Shown here one piece after another: positions 1 through 11,439 of a stretch of 64,000 nt of DNA; positions within the stretch are counted from its first letter, which is position 1; each line of letters begins with the position of its first letter. The DNA comes from Sipunculus nudus. Lineage: Eukaryota > Annelida > Sipuncula > Golfingiida > Sipunculidae. Location: positions 35,064,214 to 35,128,213 of the forward strand of contig CM049320.1 of assembly GCA_026874595.1 (NCBI GenBank). Direction: 5' to 3'. A program made the translations under genes and the position numbers. The notes under the pieces were generated by a model. That model saw only the letters and a program-made list of their open reading frames with translations, did not search any database and was not told the DNA's origin.

Positions 1-984
1 CTGATTCGGTAACAACCTTAAAAGTAATGTCAATGTCAAAATTAAATATCAGGTATTAATCTGTCACCTGTGACTCATAATCCGACCAAAGGTCAATATT
101 TGCAGATCAGCTGTAGTTCTCGTCGACAGATTGCAATCGTTGACGCTTGCGTCTAAGAACCCCCCCCCCCCCCCATTCGAGCATTGTAATCTTGATCGAA
201 ATATCGAACTGGAATCAATTCATCATATAAAAGTATTCTGCCAATGCCTATAGAGATAATGACCAAGATATATCAATATTATATAAAATATTATACAGAT
301 AGTTCATGTTCATCAATGGTTTACTCATGGTCGTGTTGACAGTAAAATCATTGACGCACAGCAGATACAAATATTAGTTTTAGGCATGGATAAATCAGTT
401 ATGTAATATATAACATGCTTACATGAAACGACAACGGAACTAATGACCAATAAAGAATTGGTTATAGGAAAATATAACACTTAGATGATGATATGACAAT
501 AGTAAGGAGCATGTATAATTATGAAGGCTAGTTGCCGGATTTGTTAACATATATTACAAAGCAGAAAATCATAGAAAAAAATCAATGGTGTTTCTAAAAC
601 ACGGCAAATGATAAAGAGGAAAATCGGTCTATCCATATAATTTTAGGTTAATAATGGGGTGTTCTATACCTTATGTTGTAAAGGTGCCGCTATGTCTTGT
701 TTAGAGACCAATAAAGATATGTAATTAGGTGTCAAACTACAGAATATTACTTATTCTATGAAGTCCCCACCACAAGACACCCATGTTTATATGCATTAAA
801 ACAACTGTCTATGACGAGTGGAAGTGGCGATAAAAATAACAAGGAAACGTTACACACAGACAGGTATTTCCTCAGCCAAAAGTGCCAATATCTGGAGGCA
901 GAAATCATGCCCAAACTATACTACACTGAATTCAAGAAAACCTTCAAATATACATTTGATTTCTTTGACATTTGGAAAACTTAT
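1..984. other. No gene recognised
   Basis: AT-rich sequence with a run of 15 C residues at 160-174. No exon of the gene family and no transposon terminus could be recognised. Confidence 0.5.
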
Positions 985-987
985 AGA

Positions 988-989
<2 letters not shown>

Positions 990-1042
<53 letters not shown>
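990..1042. repeat. (TA)n microsatellite
   Basis: About 26 uninterrupted TA dinucleotides. It occupies the same position relative to the exon-3 relic as the CA/TA microsatellite at 46441-46485 does relative to exon 3. Confidence 0.95.
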
Positions 1043-1045
<3 letters not shown>

Positions 1046-1051
1046 TAACGT

Positions 1052-1190
1052 TGAAACCCCTCTATAGCGAACAGTCCGGAAACCGGACGATTGGTACATT
1101 AAAGCAGGGTGTCCACCCAAAAGGGGCGGAGGGGGGGGGGGGGCAGTTGACCGGACCTGTTGCAGCTAAATGTCAGAGATTTAGGTGAGA
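1052..1190 (+). mobile_element. Decayed pogo/Tigger-like fragment, copy A
   Basis: TTGAAACCCCTCTATAGCGA and the following bases align by eye with 46486-46600, including GTGAGAGACACAAAT-like text at the end. A poly-G run at about 1130-1143 has grown inside it. Confidence 0.35.
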
Positions 1191-1497
1191 GACACAAATT
1201 TTCATAAAATGCATTTTTTCATATTTCTGTTTCTTTCACATGCCTTATAAATTGTGCCATTAACGACATGTTGGACAATAATTCCTAGCATTTAATAATT
1301 GCAGTGATATTTACTCGTAATCGGGAATTCAACATATGTCGATCTAAATTCTTCATACTGTATTTTTTAATATATGTAATGTTAAATATAATGAAATAGA
1401 ACAAACATGACAACCCAGTGACAGGAGTGTTTTGTTGTTGTATTTGCTTAACTTCACTATATGCAAACGATCCATTATTATTTTTTTTCCACTTCAA

Positions 1498-1575
1498 GCT
1501 TTATTGCATTGTTAACCTGAGAGGGTCGACAACCAAAAGTATACTCAAGTTGCGTCCCCGGATAATCAACTGTAA
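1498..1575 (+). pseudogene. Exon-3 relic of the secreted multi-domain gene, copy A
   Basis: GAGAGGGTCGACAACCAAAA and TACTCAAGTTGCGTC match exon 3 of the intact gene (46892-46925) with scattered changes. The acceptor CTTCAG has become CTTCAA. Alignment fades after about 75 bases, so the second cysteine-rich half is lost. The upstream intron also matches (1410-1490 against 46790-46866). This is a clear relic, not a usable exon. Confidence 0.7.
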
Positions 1576-2287
1576 AAATACATTATACATTGCATTCATA
1601 GGCCTTTAACAGAAACGAGCAATATAACTCTGACTTCCATAAGTAAAAAATAAAACTGACAAGGCAAGTCACAAGCCCCTAAATACTGAAGACATATTAC
1701 AAAAGGTCCGTTTGGGAAGCTATATAATGCGTATTAAATTAGTAGAACAGCAACAGTCCAGAATGTTGATCAACTGGCTGGCCACCGTACCGCAGGATCT
1801 TAAATGGTCCCAAATCCAGGTCCGCAACCTAATTGGTTCGATTCATATCATCCGAATCCACATAAATTCTCTTGAATCATTGAAAGCACACCTTATTTGA
1901 AAACGAAATAAAGTGCGCCTTCCAAATAAGTTCATGTAAAATAATTAGTTAAAATTTGAGATTTTGTGCTTGTTATTTCCCTTTGCAATAAATCCTTTTG
2001 ATCTGGCGTTGTCGGGTGAACATGGACATAAACTTTTATACATTTTTCACTAGGCATGTCGATGAGGAATTGGTTAATAATAATTAATGTTTTCAACATA
2101 CTTAACATCCACTTTTGGGGAATAAAATCAAGCCATACTTTAAGGCCACACAAAAAAAAGAATAAAATAATAATTTTTTTACGAAAGCACGGCTCCTTTT
2201 TAAGAGGATGTGCATTTTCATTGACTATTTTCATTTCATTAAAACCTGATTGTTTGTAAAACCTATGCCAATAAAATATATCATAAC
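1576..2287. other. Relic intron sequence, copy A
   Basis: About 1960-2120 aligns by eye with 47965-48110, the sequence just after exon 4 (shared TTTGCAATAAATCCT and TCTATGAGGAA/TCGATGAGGAA words). No copy of exon 4 itself was found between 1576 and 1960, so it appears to be deleted. Confidence 0.5.
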
Positions 2288-2406
2288 CATCTATATATTA
2301 ATAGCGTAAGGCGATTTTTGTGATTTTCCGTATCTCCTCTGATACTACCGTACGGTTTGCCATGATTTCTGATATACATATGCTCAGGGTTTGTTCGAAG
2401 AGATTC
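2288..2406 (+). repeat. Direct repeat, left copy (about 115 bp)
   Basis: ATTAATAGCGTAAGGCGATT through TTTGTTCGAAGAGATTCC recurs at 4138-4253 with moderate divergence. Together they flank about 1.7 kb. There are no TG...CA ends or other LTR marks. Confidence 0.65.
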
Positions 2407-4137
2407 CACCCACTTTTATTTGCAATATTTGTGGATTACGTGCATAATTAATAATTTAATATTTGCTCCCCCGCGGGCTCCTCTTTTCTTTGTGCCTTCG
2501 GGCCTGGTAACACAATGGCCACAGAGTGTTTGATAGCGGGACAGAGTTTTTCTCCGGGGGCCTTATCTGGGCTTTTCTTAAATTTGCGGTGACCGGCCCG
2601 AAATAATCCCCATTGATGATCCCTTTTCAAAAGGCAACCTCCGCGCAGCGAAAAGGTCTATTGTGCACAAGGAGATCTCGCGTGAGGAAAATGCTCAAAA
2701 GGGGGATCTTTCAAAGAATGAAAATTTTCCGAGCGGTAGTGAATGCAGGGTAGTGTGTAAAACCCGAACCCACGGTCCCCGGACCCCATAAACCTATTTC
2801 CTCATTTTCCATTACTTATACCGATAAAAACACCACTATTGATGATGTAAGGACAGAGCAAAGTCCCTAAATGTTAAATGACCGATTCACTGAAAGATTT
2901 ATAATTACAAAAATATTTCGATGAAGACGGACATCATTTACTTGAATTTGCCGACTGTTAAATTTTGACGGACCCCAGTAACCACCGCTAATATTTTTAT
3001 TCATGACTAAAAGAGGACAAAACTAGCACTCATGTCACACACAAAATATAATATTTGTTATTTCAAATGAAAATATAATAGTGCGGACACAGTGGGGGAG
3101 ATTCAATTTGAAGTGCACTAACAGTTGAGCGGACCTGAGACTGATATATCAGAGCACTTCCAAATAACAACAGGTTTCGTGCTCCGTTCATGACAACCAT
3201 GCAATTTTAAAGTTGGCAATAATATAAATACCGAAAGGAATTGTTGATTACTTGCATTTCAAGCAACTACAGGTTCCAAAATAATGATTTTGTAAATGTT
3301 TTAAATTATAATACTTTTTAAAACGCTACACAAATGAAATAAATAGCAAATATAAAATTATGAATAAACACTGAGACAGAAATGTTAAAATACAGATACA
3401 AACACAATAATAAATCACAAATGTGTCTTGGCTAAACGTGATGTCAAATACATGTATGTACTAAAGAAATGGTAAAACAACGAGAAAACGGGTTCCGTGT
3501 AATCCGTGAGGTCCGTGCCCCAGGGTCCGGAAGTGTTTTTTTTTTATCAAATTTTGTTGCTAAACAGACTATTTTTTTTATATTTTAACCAAACAAATTA
3601 TGAAATATGTCTTTAGATACGATTATGCTAAAATATCTGGACAAATTACCATGAGAGTTTAAGAATTACAAATTGTTCTTGGGTTCCGGGATCCGGAGTC
3701 AGATCCGGGTTTAACACACTGCCTGAACGCAGTGACTGTCTCACTGGAAAACATTGGCTCAGCTTTCAAACAGAAAGGAGTGCGTGATATTTAAAAATAT
3801 ATACAGCCATTAAATGTACCAGATAATATAATGCTACCACGAACTTTTGCGCAGCGGGATTGCCCGACCATGCGAGTGCTCAGTTTTTGTGCGTTATAAC
3901 CGGAATTCAATTATCGAGATCATGTCTCAGCGCTGTTCTGTACCACCATGCAAGATAACAGGTTCCTTTACTGGCGGATTCACGGGCGCGGAGGGCAACT
4001 TTAAATGGCGATGTTCAGCATAATATCTATTTTCATATAAAAATGATTTTATTAAACATATCAAATTCTTCGAAAATTCTCCTGCCAACCTCTCGGCTTC
4101 AATTGGAGTTTTATGCATAACACCATGCATATAATGG
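2407..4137. other. Sequence between two direct repeats, no gene recognised
   Basis: The interval is AT-rich with islands of GTCCG/CCGGA words near 2755-2790, 3490-3530 and 3685-3715, some in inverted orientation, as in a decayed DNA element. No transposase or RT frame was found. Confidence 0.35.
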
Positions 4138-4253
4138 ATCTATATGTTAATAGCGTAACGCGATTTGTGTGAATTTACATGTCTCCTCTGACACTACCGT
4201 TTGCCGTGATTTTTTTACATACATATGCTCCGTGTTTGTCCGAAGACATTCCA
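4138..4253 (+). repeat. Direct repeat, right copy (about 115 bp)
   Basis: This is the partner of 2288-2406. It shares GTTAATAGCGTAACGCGATT, TCTCCTCTGA and CATACATATGCTC words. Confidence 0.65.
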
Positions 4254-4638
4254 CCATTCGGACAAGAACGTATTCGTCCAGGTCATTCAGACTCCGACAA
4301 GGTTAACTCAGAGACAGAACACTTATACCAAATGTCGGGTTCAAAGAGACAGTAACATTGTACACCCAAGACCTGAAACTATGACAGACTATTTGAAATC
4401 AGAACTAAATGCTCGCCCAGAACCGTGCGTAGCACGGGTAATTGCTAGTTTAAATTAAATGCCTTATGAAACGTCACAAAGTCGGAAATCCCAGTGGGTT
4501 CCGCCATCTAGCGGAGATTCTATTACTAATTCATTGGTTTGAACTATTAATCGAAAAAATATAGACTTTACCAGGCTGGTATAAAATCTCTCTGTTATTC
4601 TATCATGTGATTATTATATATATGTCAATCTTTTAAGT

Positions 4639-4819
4639 AAAATATTGCGGCGACCCCGGGATGATCAATTTGCTATGAAAACAGATGAATATTATAACCA
4701 AGACGAAGTAGAGTACGTCTGCTTTTCAGGTACCACATTTTCCCGCCAGGTGGCATTTCGGCTACAGCTGCGTTATGAAGCGAATGGGATATGGTCAAAT
4801 ACCCTTCCTGTTTGTAAAG
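4639..4819 (+). pseudogene. Sushi-exon relic, copy A
   Basis: It matches exon 5 of the intact gene along its whole length: TATTGCGGCGACCCCGG, GAAGTAGAGTACGTCTGC, GCCAGGTGGCATTTCG, CTTCCTGTTTGTAAAGGTAAG. It is disabled three ways. The acceptor TTTTCAG is now TTTTAAG, which leaves AG but loses the C. A one-base deletion shifts the frame after CCCCGG. The third sushi cysteine is now Tyr (LRYEANG against LRCEADG). The donor GTAAGA survives. Flanking introns also match. Confidence 0.8.
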
Positions 4820-5262
4820 GTAAGACACAACGCTAAGCTAAGGTATGAAAACTCCGGTTGAATCTAACCCTTTGCATTGAAGTTTTGTAAGAAACGCATG
4901 CATGGTTCTCTGTGTAGCCCTGGACCTTTGCTACATACACAAGAGATACTTGATTTGCTGTATATATCCACGTATGTAATTGATACATGATTCTCTGTGA
5001 ACCTTTGATCCAACTGGCTTCCTATAGGAAATGAACCTTTTTCTTGTATTGCGGCAGTGCTTTATGGAACAATTTGCCTGAAAACATAAAAAATCTCTAT
5101 CTATTAAAGACCCGTCCAGACCAATCGCTGAACCGCACTGCGATGCAAAATCATGTTAATTACATGCAAGAACACTGGAGTGTCCACACCAAATAGCCGT
5201 GCTGATGAAAAGGTTCTACACACGTGGTGCAATGGAACCAATCATTATTTTGGCTTTAAAGC
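4820..5262. other. Relic intron after the sushi exon
   Basis: It aligns in pieces with 51890-52260, for example TTTGATCCAACTGGCT and ATGCGGCAGTG/ATTGCGGCAGTG. No gene. Confidence 0.5.
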
Positions 5263-5264
5263 TT

Positions 5265-5310
5265 TATATATATATATATATATATTATATTATATATATA
5301 TATATTATAT

Positions 5311-5342
<32 letters not shown>

Positions 5343-5388
5343 ATATTATATATATATATATATTATATATATATATTATATATATATA
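5265..5388. repeat. Interrupted (TA)n microsatellite
   Basis: TA runs are broken by regular TTA interruptions, giving a compound array of about 124 bp. Confidence 0.95.
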
Positions 5389-5470
5389 AGGCAGCTTGAT
5401 CAAAATTTTTATTTTAAATCCAGTCGCATCCCGTGAAACAGTCTGTAGTGAATTTACAGTGTTGTTTTTC

Positions 5471-5476
<6 letters not shown>

Positions 5477-5539
<63 letters not shown>
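5477..5539. repeat. (TA)n microsatellite
   Basis: About 31 uninterrupted TA dinucleotides. Confidence 0.95.
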
Positions 5540-5542
<3 letters not shown>

Positions 5543-6095
5543 AATTTTTGCAAGTAAATATAATGTAACAAACATTTAACGTTCTTATGAAAACTTTTTT
5601 GTATATTAGTATTTAAGAGAGATATGGGGTGAAGGAGGAAATTGAGTGAAATCGAGCTCTTAAAAGCATTTTCGGGATCCGACGCTTAACAACCGTAAAT
5701 AAATCAGGCTTGCTTTTTTCAATTTTTCAGGCTATACAGGCGTCTGCTTTCATCCAAGAATGATTGTCAAATGTAAATATCTGTCGTATTTTCTTATGTC
5801 TCATTTCTCATGTTCTAGATTGATTTTCTAACTATTGCCTTACCCATATACAGAATCCATGATGCACGCTATGGAACTTTGCAGTGTTATTGTGAAGCAT
5901 CTCCAGTGTGACACCGGGATCAAAATTTAGACGCACAGTCCGACGTGCTCATGGCGTGTTGGGTGGAAGACAGGCAAGGTATAAAATATATAATTGGACT
6001 AAAGGACTGTACGCAATACGTTGAGCATCGTACGTTTATGTTATACGTATCTTTTGCACAAACAAATTAAATGTAAACCCTCCCTGAGCAGGCTC
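5540..6095. other. No gene recognised
   Basis: Unique-looking sequence. A polypyrimidine/AG (TTTTTCAATTTTTCAG at 5724-5739) precedes a short open stretch with two cysteines, and another acceptor-like site lies near 5851, but neither stretch resembles a known domain. Confidence 0.3.
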
Positions 6096-6470
6096 TATAT
6101 GATCAGATAATATAATTCCGAGGTAAATGAAGAATAAATATTCTTTATCCAACCTGCATAATTTATCCTAATTGTTTTTCTAACACCCTGGTCATTCTGA
6201 GATAAACCTTCTTTGAAGATTCCATAAAGAACCATATACCAAGGGCTCCACAAAGAAACCTTTAAAGGTTCCCAACCCAGTCCGCTGTCAAGAACTTTGA
6301 AGGGTTCCGCCCGGATCCTTTGTTCTGGATGGAACCTATAAGGTTCTAGAAAAAAAAACCTTCGAGAGGTTCCAAAAAGAACCATGTGTTTAATGTTCCA
6401 GTTAGAACCTTTAAAGGTTTCAGACCCTTTTGGGTTCTACCTGCATGGAACCCTTTTTTCTTAGAGTGTA
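6096..6470. repeat. GGTTC/GAACC hairpin-rich repeat
   Basis: At least ten GGTTC or GAACC words occur in inverted pairs, for example GGTTCCAAAAAGAACC (6369-6384) and AACCTTTAAAGGTT (6407-6420 and again near 6260). The pattern fits a non-autonomous foldback element. Open frames on the minus strand here are by-products of the palindromes. Confidence 0.6.
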
Positions 6471-6621
6471 TGCAGCGGATCATGAGTGAACCCAGTTGCT
6501 CATGGATTCAAACAAAGAAAAACCTGTTAAACAAGAAATAAAATCACAAGTGAGCACAAATGATTTGAAATACTGAAACAAGACAATCACGAGTGACAAG
6601 CTATAAAAGATGAGCTCATAC

Positions 6622-6813
6622 CAGGGGCGGATCCAAGAATTGGGAAAGTGGGGTGGGGGGGGGGTCCAGCCAAGGAGGACTACCAAGGATCACATGGTCC
6701 GGAAAAGGGGGATCCAGGCCGCAAAACTTGTCTGAAACCCTTTAAAAATGCTTGTAGCAGATAAAAAAGGGGGGGTCCGGACCCCCTGGACCCCTCCCCT
6801 GGATCCGCTTCTG
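6622..6813. mobile_element. MITE with inverted ends, possibly hAT-type
   Basis: The left end CAGGGGCGGATCCAAGAATT is mirrored by the right end, whose complement begins CAGAAGCGGATCCAGGGG. CATAC occurs immediately outside both ends (6617-6621 and 6814-6818) and may be part of the target-site duplication. There are internal G-runs and no coding capacity. Confidence 0.55.
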
Positions 6814-6818
6814 CATAC

Positions 6819-7285
6819 GCTGTGCAAATGGGCATCCAACATCTGAGCTCCGGAGCCGCGAATGTCACAAGATGAATAAAATGTTATGTTAGGGCTAACA
6901 TATTAATAAAATAATGATTTAAAATGAATAATTATGTTAAAGATCGTTGAAAGATGATAGATGAACTGTACAGACGTGAATTATAAATATTGATATCATG
7001 AACTGTTATACGCTTAGGTGTAATGATCAGAGAAGACAAAGAACATCGTGAGAAGATAATGCTTTCAGTGACTTTTTATTGGTCATTGTATAATCATGCA
7101 TTTGTAAAAGTTATATTCAGTATGTATTTAATGAGTATATTATATGAAATTGTAGTAATTTGGTATATTGCCAAATTGTGTGACGGATAATGAGTTTGCC
7201 TTACGGCTTTAACAGATGAAAGTATGCCTGAGAAATAAGAGATGTCTGTAAGGTCGTAACAAGATGTTTGATTAATTTATTTTAT
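6819..7285. other. No gene recognised
   Basis: AT-rich sequence without recognisable exons or transposon ends. Confidence 0.4.
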
Positions 7286-7289
7286 TTGC

Positions 7290-7680
7290 TAGTGGTGTGC
7301 CAATTAATCGATTATATTGATGGTTGGTCGTTTTCTCTCATAATCGATTATACCGGTTGCATTTTTTTAATAATCGATTATAAAGGATTATCATGTATGC
7401 AAATCCAAAGAAGTCATATTATCCCGATAAAATATCTTATCCTTTGGGATAGACGAGATACAAACAGTGCACAACATTAAATCTTATTCTTGTGCAACGA
7501 ATAAGTGTAAACAACCCGGCCATCGGCATAGCCTTTCAACGTGATGTACAACAACCGTCACGTGAGACAGAATTTACTCGGTCAATATCTTGGGAAAAAT
7601 TTTTATAAGAGGTTTTCTATGGGTATTATAGAAGGTGCGTAAAATATTCGATTAATAATCGACTATCGAATTTTTTTCCT
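7290..7680. repeat. Cluster of AATCGATTA palindromes (DNA-transposon relic likely)
   Basis: TAATCGATTATA-type words occur at about 7307, 7340 and 7371, roughly 30 bp apart, next to GTGGTGTGCCAATTAATCG. CGATTAATAATCGACTATCG follows at about 7649. This resembles subterminal repeats of hAT-type non-autonomous elements. Ends were not found. Confidence 0.4.
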
Positions 7681-8029
7681 TTTGAATCATCGAATAGGAT
7701 TTTACAACCGATTCCTACTATGCACAAGTATATGCAAAAATTGTCAGGTTGACATATTTACTCTTGTTACCCATTCGCTGAGTCTGTCACGCAAACTGGG
7801 TAGAACTCCATAATAAGAGCACTCAGCCATTCACATACAGCGTATATTTATTCTTATGTGCCGTAAAAGGATATGTAATAAGATGAATTTAATGACCTAA
7901 ACTATACTTGGCCGTGTCAGCGATGCCCAACATCTCGTCAAACTTGTCATGGCCAAACCCCGAAAATAAATTTATACAAAAGACGAGATTGATATCTATT
8001 TCCCTATTTATGCATGAGAAATATACATG

Positions 8030-8031
<2 letters not shown>

Positions 8032-8091
<60 letters not shown>
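8032..8091. repeat. (TA)n microsatellite, left of palindrome
   Basis: About 30 TA dinucleotides directly abut the palindromic element at 8097. Confidence 0.95.
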
Positions 8092-8093
<2 letters not shown>

Positions 8094-8096
8094 TGG

Positions 8097-8161
8097 AAAG
8101 GGTATATACACAGAAAAGTGGTTCACTGCCAGTGGGAACCACTTTTCTGTGTATACCCTTT
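8097..8161. mobile_element. Near-perfect 65-bp palindrome (collapsed foldback element)
   Basis: The left arm AAAGGGTATATACACAGAAA... (8097-8124) pairs with the right arm 8136-8161, and the centre CACTGCCAGTG continues the palindrome. It shares TGAACCAGCATGGCTATTC (8178-8196) in inverse orientation with 55437-55455 and the CAGAAAA...GGTTCACTGCC words with 55480-55505, so it is a second member of the 55.4 kb family that lacks the tRNA-like core. Confidence 0.7.
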
Positions 8162-8195
8162 TAATCTGTAAAACAATGAACCAGCATGGCTATTC

Positions 8196-8204
<9 letters not shown>

Positions 8205-8254
<50 letters not shown>
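8205..8254. repeat. (TA)n microsatellite, right of palindrome
   Basis: About 25 TA dinucleotides lie 43 bases beyond the palindrome. Confidence 0.95.
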
Positions 8255-8256
<2 letters not shown>

Positions 8257-8929
8257 CAAATGGACGATTTTCAACATAGGGTCTGCGTGAATTCAGGGAT
8301 TCAGTGTAAAATGATCTCAGTTTTGTGGAAGACCTGCTAGATTCTCTGTAAAAATATGTGTCGCAAGTTCACGCATATAAGCATATCCACGCAAATGGAA
8401 ACATAGCTTAAGACACATGCAGTGTTGGTAGTAGTGGTTGTGTTAAGAGCGTACACTTATTGATCTCAGTGACACCCATTATTCAATTAACCATAGGGTG
8501 GATACAGGATCTTTGATCAACGCCCTCGGTACCTCTGGCCTCTCTCCTTGTGGTCAAAGCTAGGAGAGGGCTTATTCAAGGGGACGGCTAACAAAATTGT
8601 GCACATTCACATACTTTCAATGAATACAACCATGGCTCGCACGGGTTACTTGACGATAGGCAACATGTACGTCACCCAAGGAGTGACGTGTTACCATTTA
8701 TTTTTTAGTTCACATGTAGTTCTTTGTGTTAATCCTTCAATGGTAAAATGTTAAGATTACCAGCTGTTGACCACGATATTGATGCTATAGGATGGGTGCC
8801 CGATGCAGTACAATTTCTCCTTTGACATGTCAAGACTCAAATAGACTTATAGTCTAATATAAATGCCAAATGAGTCATGTATTCACTGCCATGGTGTTCA
8901 TGGTTATTAATTAAATATATTTTTTTCAG

Positions 8930-9192
8930 AAATGACTGAAATTGGAAATTCGTAATATGGCGGGCTTTGGCGGTTACGGATCAAAGGAAAACTAGTCACC
9001 GGATGCGACAGTACGTCAGAAAATGTGTCATCGATAACTAAGTGCGCCCTTGTGTGTCTGTTCTGGCCGGGGTGCCTTGGTTTTACATACATGACTAAAA
9101 GTCACACATGTTTGAAGCACTCTAAAATATTCCCGTTGTCTGGAAATGCTTTTACAGAAGTAACTGATGCCGTATATTACGAGTATGCCTGA
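8930..9192 (+). pseudogene. PAN/apple exon relic, copy A1
   Basis: It matches exon 6 of the intact gene from the acceptor (TTTTTTCAG) to beyond the YYE motif. The frame is open for 86 codons except for one TAA at 8953 (codon 8 counted from the ATG at 8932), where the intact gene has TTA. KCALVCLFWPGCLGFTYM and SHTCLKHSK keep the four cysteines. It ends early with TGA at 9190 in place of the FIPDASK tail. No intact upstream exons are linked to it. Confidence 0.8.
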
Positions 9193-9844
9193 CGTATCAT
9201 AATACTGGACTTCGGATACCACTGTATACCTGTACTTGGAGACGAAAAAGCTAATCACAAAATACTGGAGCATAATTTTCGTTAAGTCAAGTTTTATGTA
9301 AAAGGACCTGAGAATAATTGTTGATCCCTGTTATACGGTGGTTAGTAGCTTGCGCCGACTGTTGGAAGAGGATTGCATTTATCAAAACTAATTGAAGCAT
9401 TTGATAAACTGGTCTCCTCCAAATGCTCACTACAAGAGTGCCTGCTGCTAGAGAATGAATGAGTCTGATTGGTTAGACGTATTGATTTATCTGATTTATC
9501 CAAGCTATTGCGCCTCATTGTATATATTACTTGTGGTCTGCACATAGGTCGTTATCCGATTTGGGCCATTGTGCTTACAAGTCACCGGGTTGTCCCTGAA
9601 ACAACGTGACTTGGCATCTGCTGCTGTCTGCTGGAGTTATCATTCATGCATGGATTCCATGTGCATGTCAAACGGAGTTTCAGTTTTTATTTCAAGTTTC
9701 CTAATAACAGACTCACCGGTGGTGGCGAACGCTCAGAAACAGTAATTGTACATAGTCGGACATAAATAATTTGGAAGATATTTCGTTGATACGAATCACA
9801 AGTTTAACATCGTCATAGTGCATCTTTGATACACATACTTTCAA

Positions 9845-9875
<31 letters not shown>

Positions 9876-10680
9876 AAAAGGGAGAAAAAATAAAAAGAAC
9901 AGATGTTAGTCAGTATTATAAGGACTGAGAACCAGAGTTCAAATACAATTTACAAAAAAAATAACAAAGCAAATGAGTACTTTCGTGTATTTATATCTTT
10001 CAGTGGCGAAGCGTTTCATGCCACACCGGAAGTGCAATAAAATCTGGATGTAGTTTTAGGTGAGGCCTGTGAACTAAAGTGAACTAAGATCGGGAGATCA
10101 GAAGTCGGATGTCAATCTCGCATGCCTTGCAATATTCCAACAACCAGAAGTCGGATGTCAATCTCGGATGCCTCGTTATATTCTGATAATTTATTTAATA
10201 TATTTAATAAATTCACAATTATATTATATTATATCATATCATATTATATTTTATTATGTTATATTTTTGGATCAACGTTATTGAATATATCATTGATGAA
10301 TATAATCACCCAGGAATTTGACTCCTATATCAGATAAATTTACACAAAATATTACTTTTTTATTACAGCTTACATACAGTATACGATGTTAATCAAATGT
10401 ATACATTTTTCCCTATACAGGCAACGGGGAATATTGGCCCTTAAGAAAAGTACAAATTAATTTAATGTATCCTGTATTTAATGATCCAGTTTAAATGCTA
10501 AAATTGTTATTAATAACCTATTAAAGATAAATAATAAATTCTTAATTTCTTTATATCACAAAAAATGACGAAAAAGACCATGTTTTTATACGGCGTGATT
10601 TTACTTTCATTGTAAATATAGAAAAGAACCTTTGTTCATGCATGAACTCAACACCAAAGTTTTGATCATTTGATCCTTTG
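9193..10680. other. 3' flank of PAN relic A1
   Basis: The 9300-9780 part aligns by eye with 54740-54990, downstream of the intact gene's stop. A (CA)n(TA)n microsatellite lies at 9845-9875 and ATATT-rich simple sequence at 10185-10265. No gene. Confidence 0.5.
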
Positions 10681-10689
10681 TATCCTTTG

Positions 10690-10862
10690 CAGTATTTCTT
10701 GATTTACCTTTCCCTCTCTTTATCTTACGTTCTCTCTATCTTTCGTTCATTCTCTCTTTCTTTCATTCTTTCCTTCCTTCTTTATACTTCCTTCTTTTTT
10801 ATCCCTTTTTCTGTTTCCCTCTATCTTTTCCTTATTTCTCTCTCTCTGACTCTCTGTTTTTT

Positions 10863-10911
<49 letters not shown>

Positions 10912-11180
10912 ACTCTTTCTTTCTCTTTTCCTCTCCCTCTTCCTTCCTTCCCTTCTCTCTCCCTCTTTCTTTCCTTCTTTCTCTTTTCCTTTTACTTTTC
11001 TAGTGCCTTCCCTCCCTCTCTTTCTTTCTTTCTTTCGTTCTCTATTTCTTCTTCTTTCACTTTTTTTTATATCCCTTTCTGTTTCTCTCTCCCTTTCCTC
11101 TCTCGCTCTCTTTTTTCTTTCCTTCTTCCTTACTTTCCTTATCTTTCTTTCGTCCTCTCTTTCCTTTCTCCTTAAATTCC
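10690..11180 (+). repeat. Polypyrimidine tract, unit 1
   Basis: About 490 bases are almost entirely C and T on this strand, with a (CT)n core near 10869-10905 and CTTT/CCTT words elsewhere. The long open frames on both strands are composition artefacts. Confidence 0.9.
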
Positions 11181-11439
11181 TGACGTGTTTCAAGGTTCAG
11201 TGACCAAACTATTATTTAACATAACTAACAGGGCCTTTTTGACTTGAATCCCATCAAAGCCAATTAACGGGACATAAAGGATTACAAACACACTTCAGAG
11301 ACATTATAGCTTTAACATTGATCCTTTGTATATTCGGAGCCAAAGCCTGAGTAGATTTTGTGTCTTAGGGCCTTATGTGAGTAGATCACATTTGACTTAT
11401 TTTTAGTAATTTTTTGTGAAGCCACAACAACTATATAAA

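Noticed and set aside
811-1188. Open frames rich in alternating Tyr-Ile across (TA)n arrays (also near 5153, 7908, 8014, 55261, 61715)
   Set aside because: The frames exist only because (TA)n has no stop in two frames; flanking residues show no domain.
2288-4253. LTR retrotransposon
   Set aside because: Repeats of 115 bp lack TG...CA ends, a primer-binding site and any gag-pol frame.
5740-5990. Possible extra exons after the relic sushi exon
   Set aside because: Acceptor-like sites exist, but the peptides match no domain and have no counterpart in intron 5 of the intact gene.
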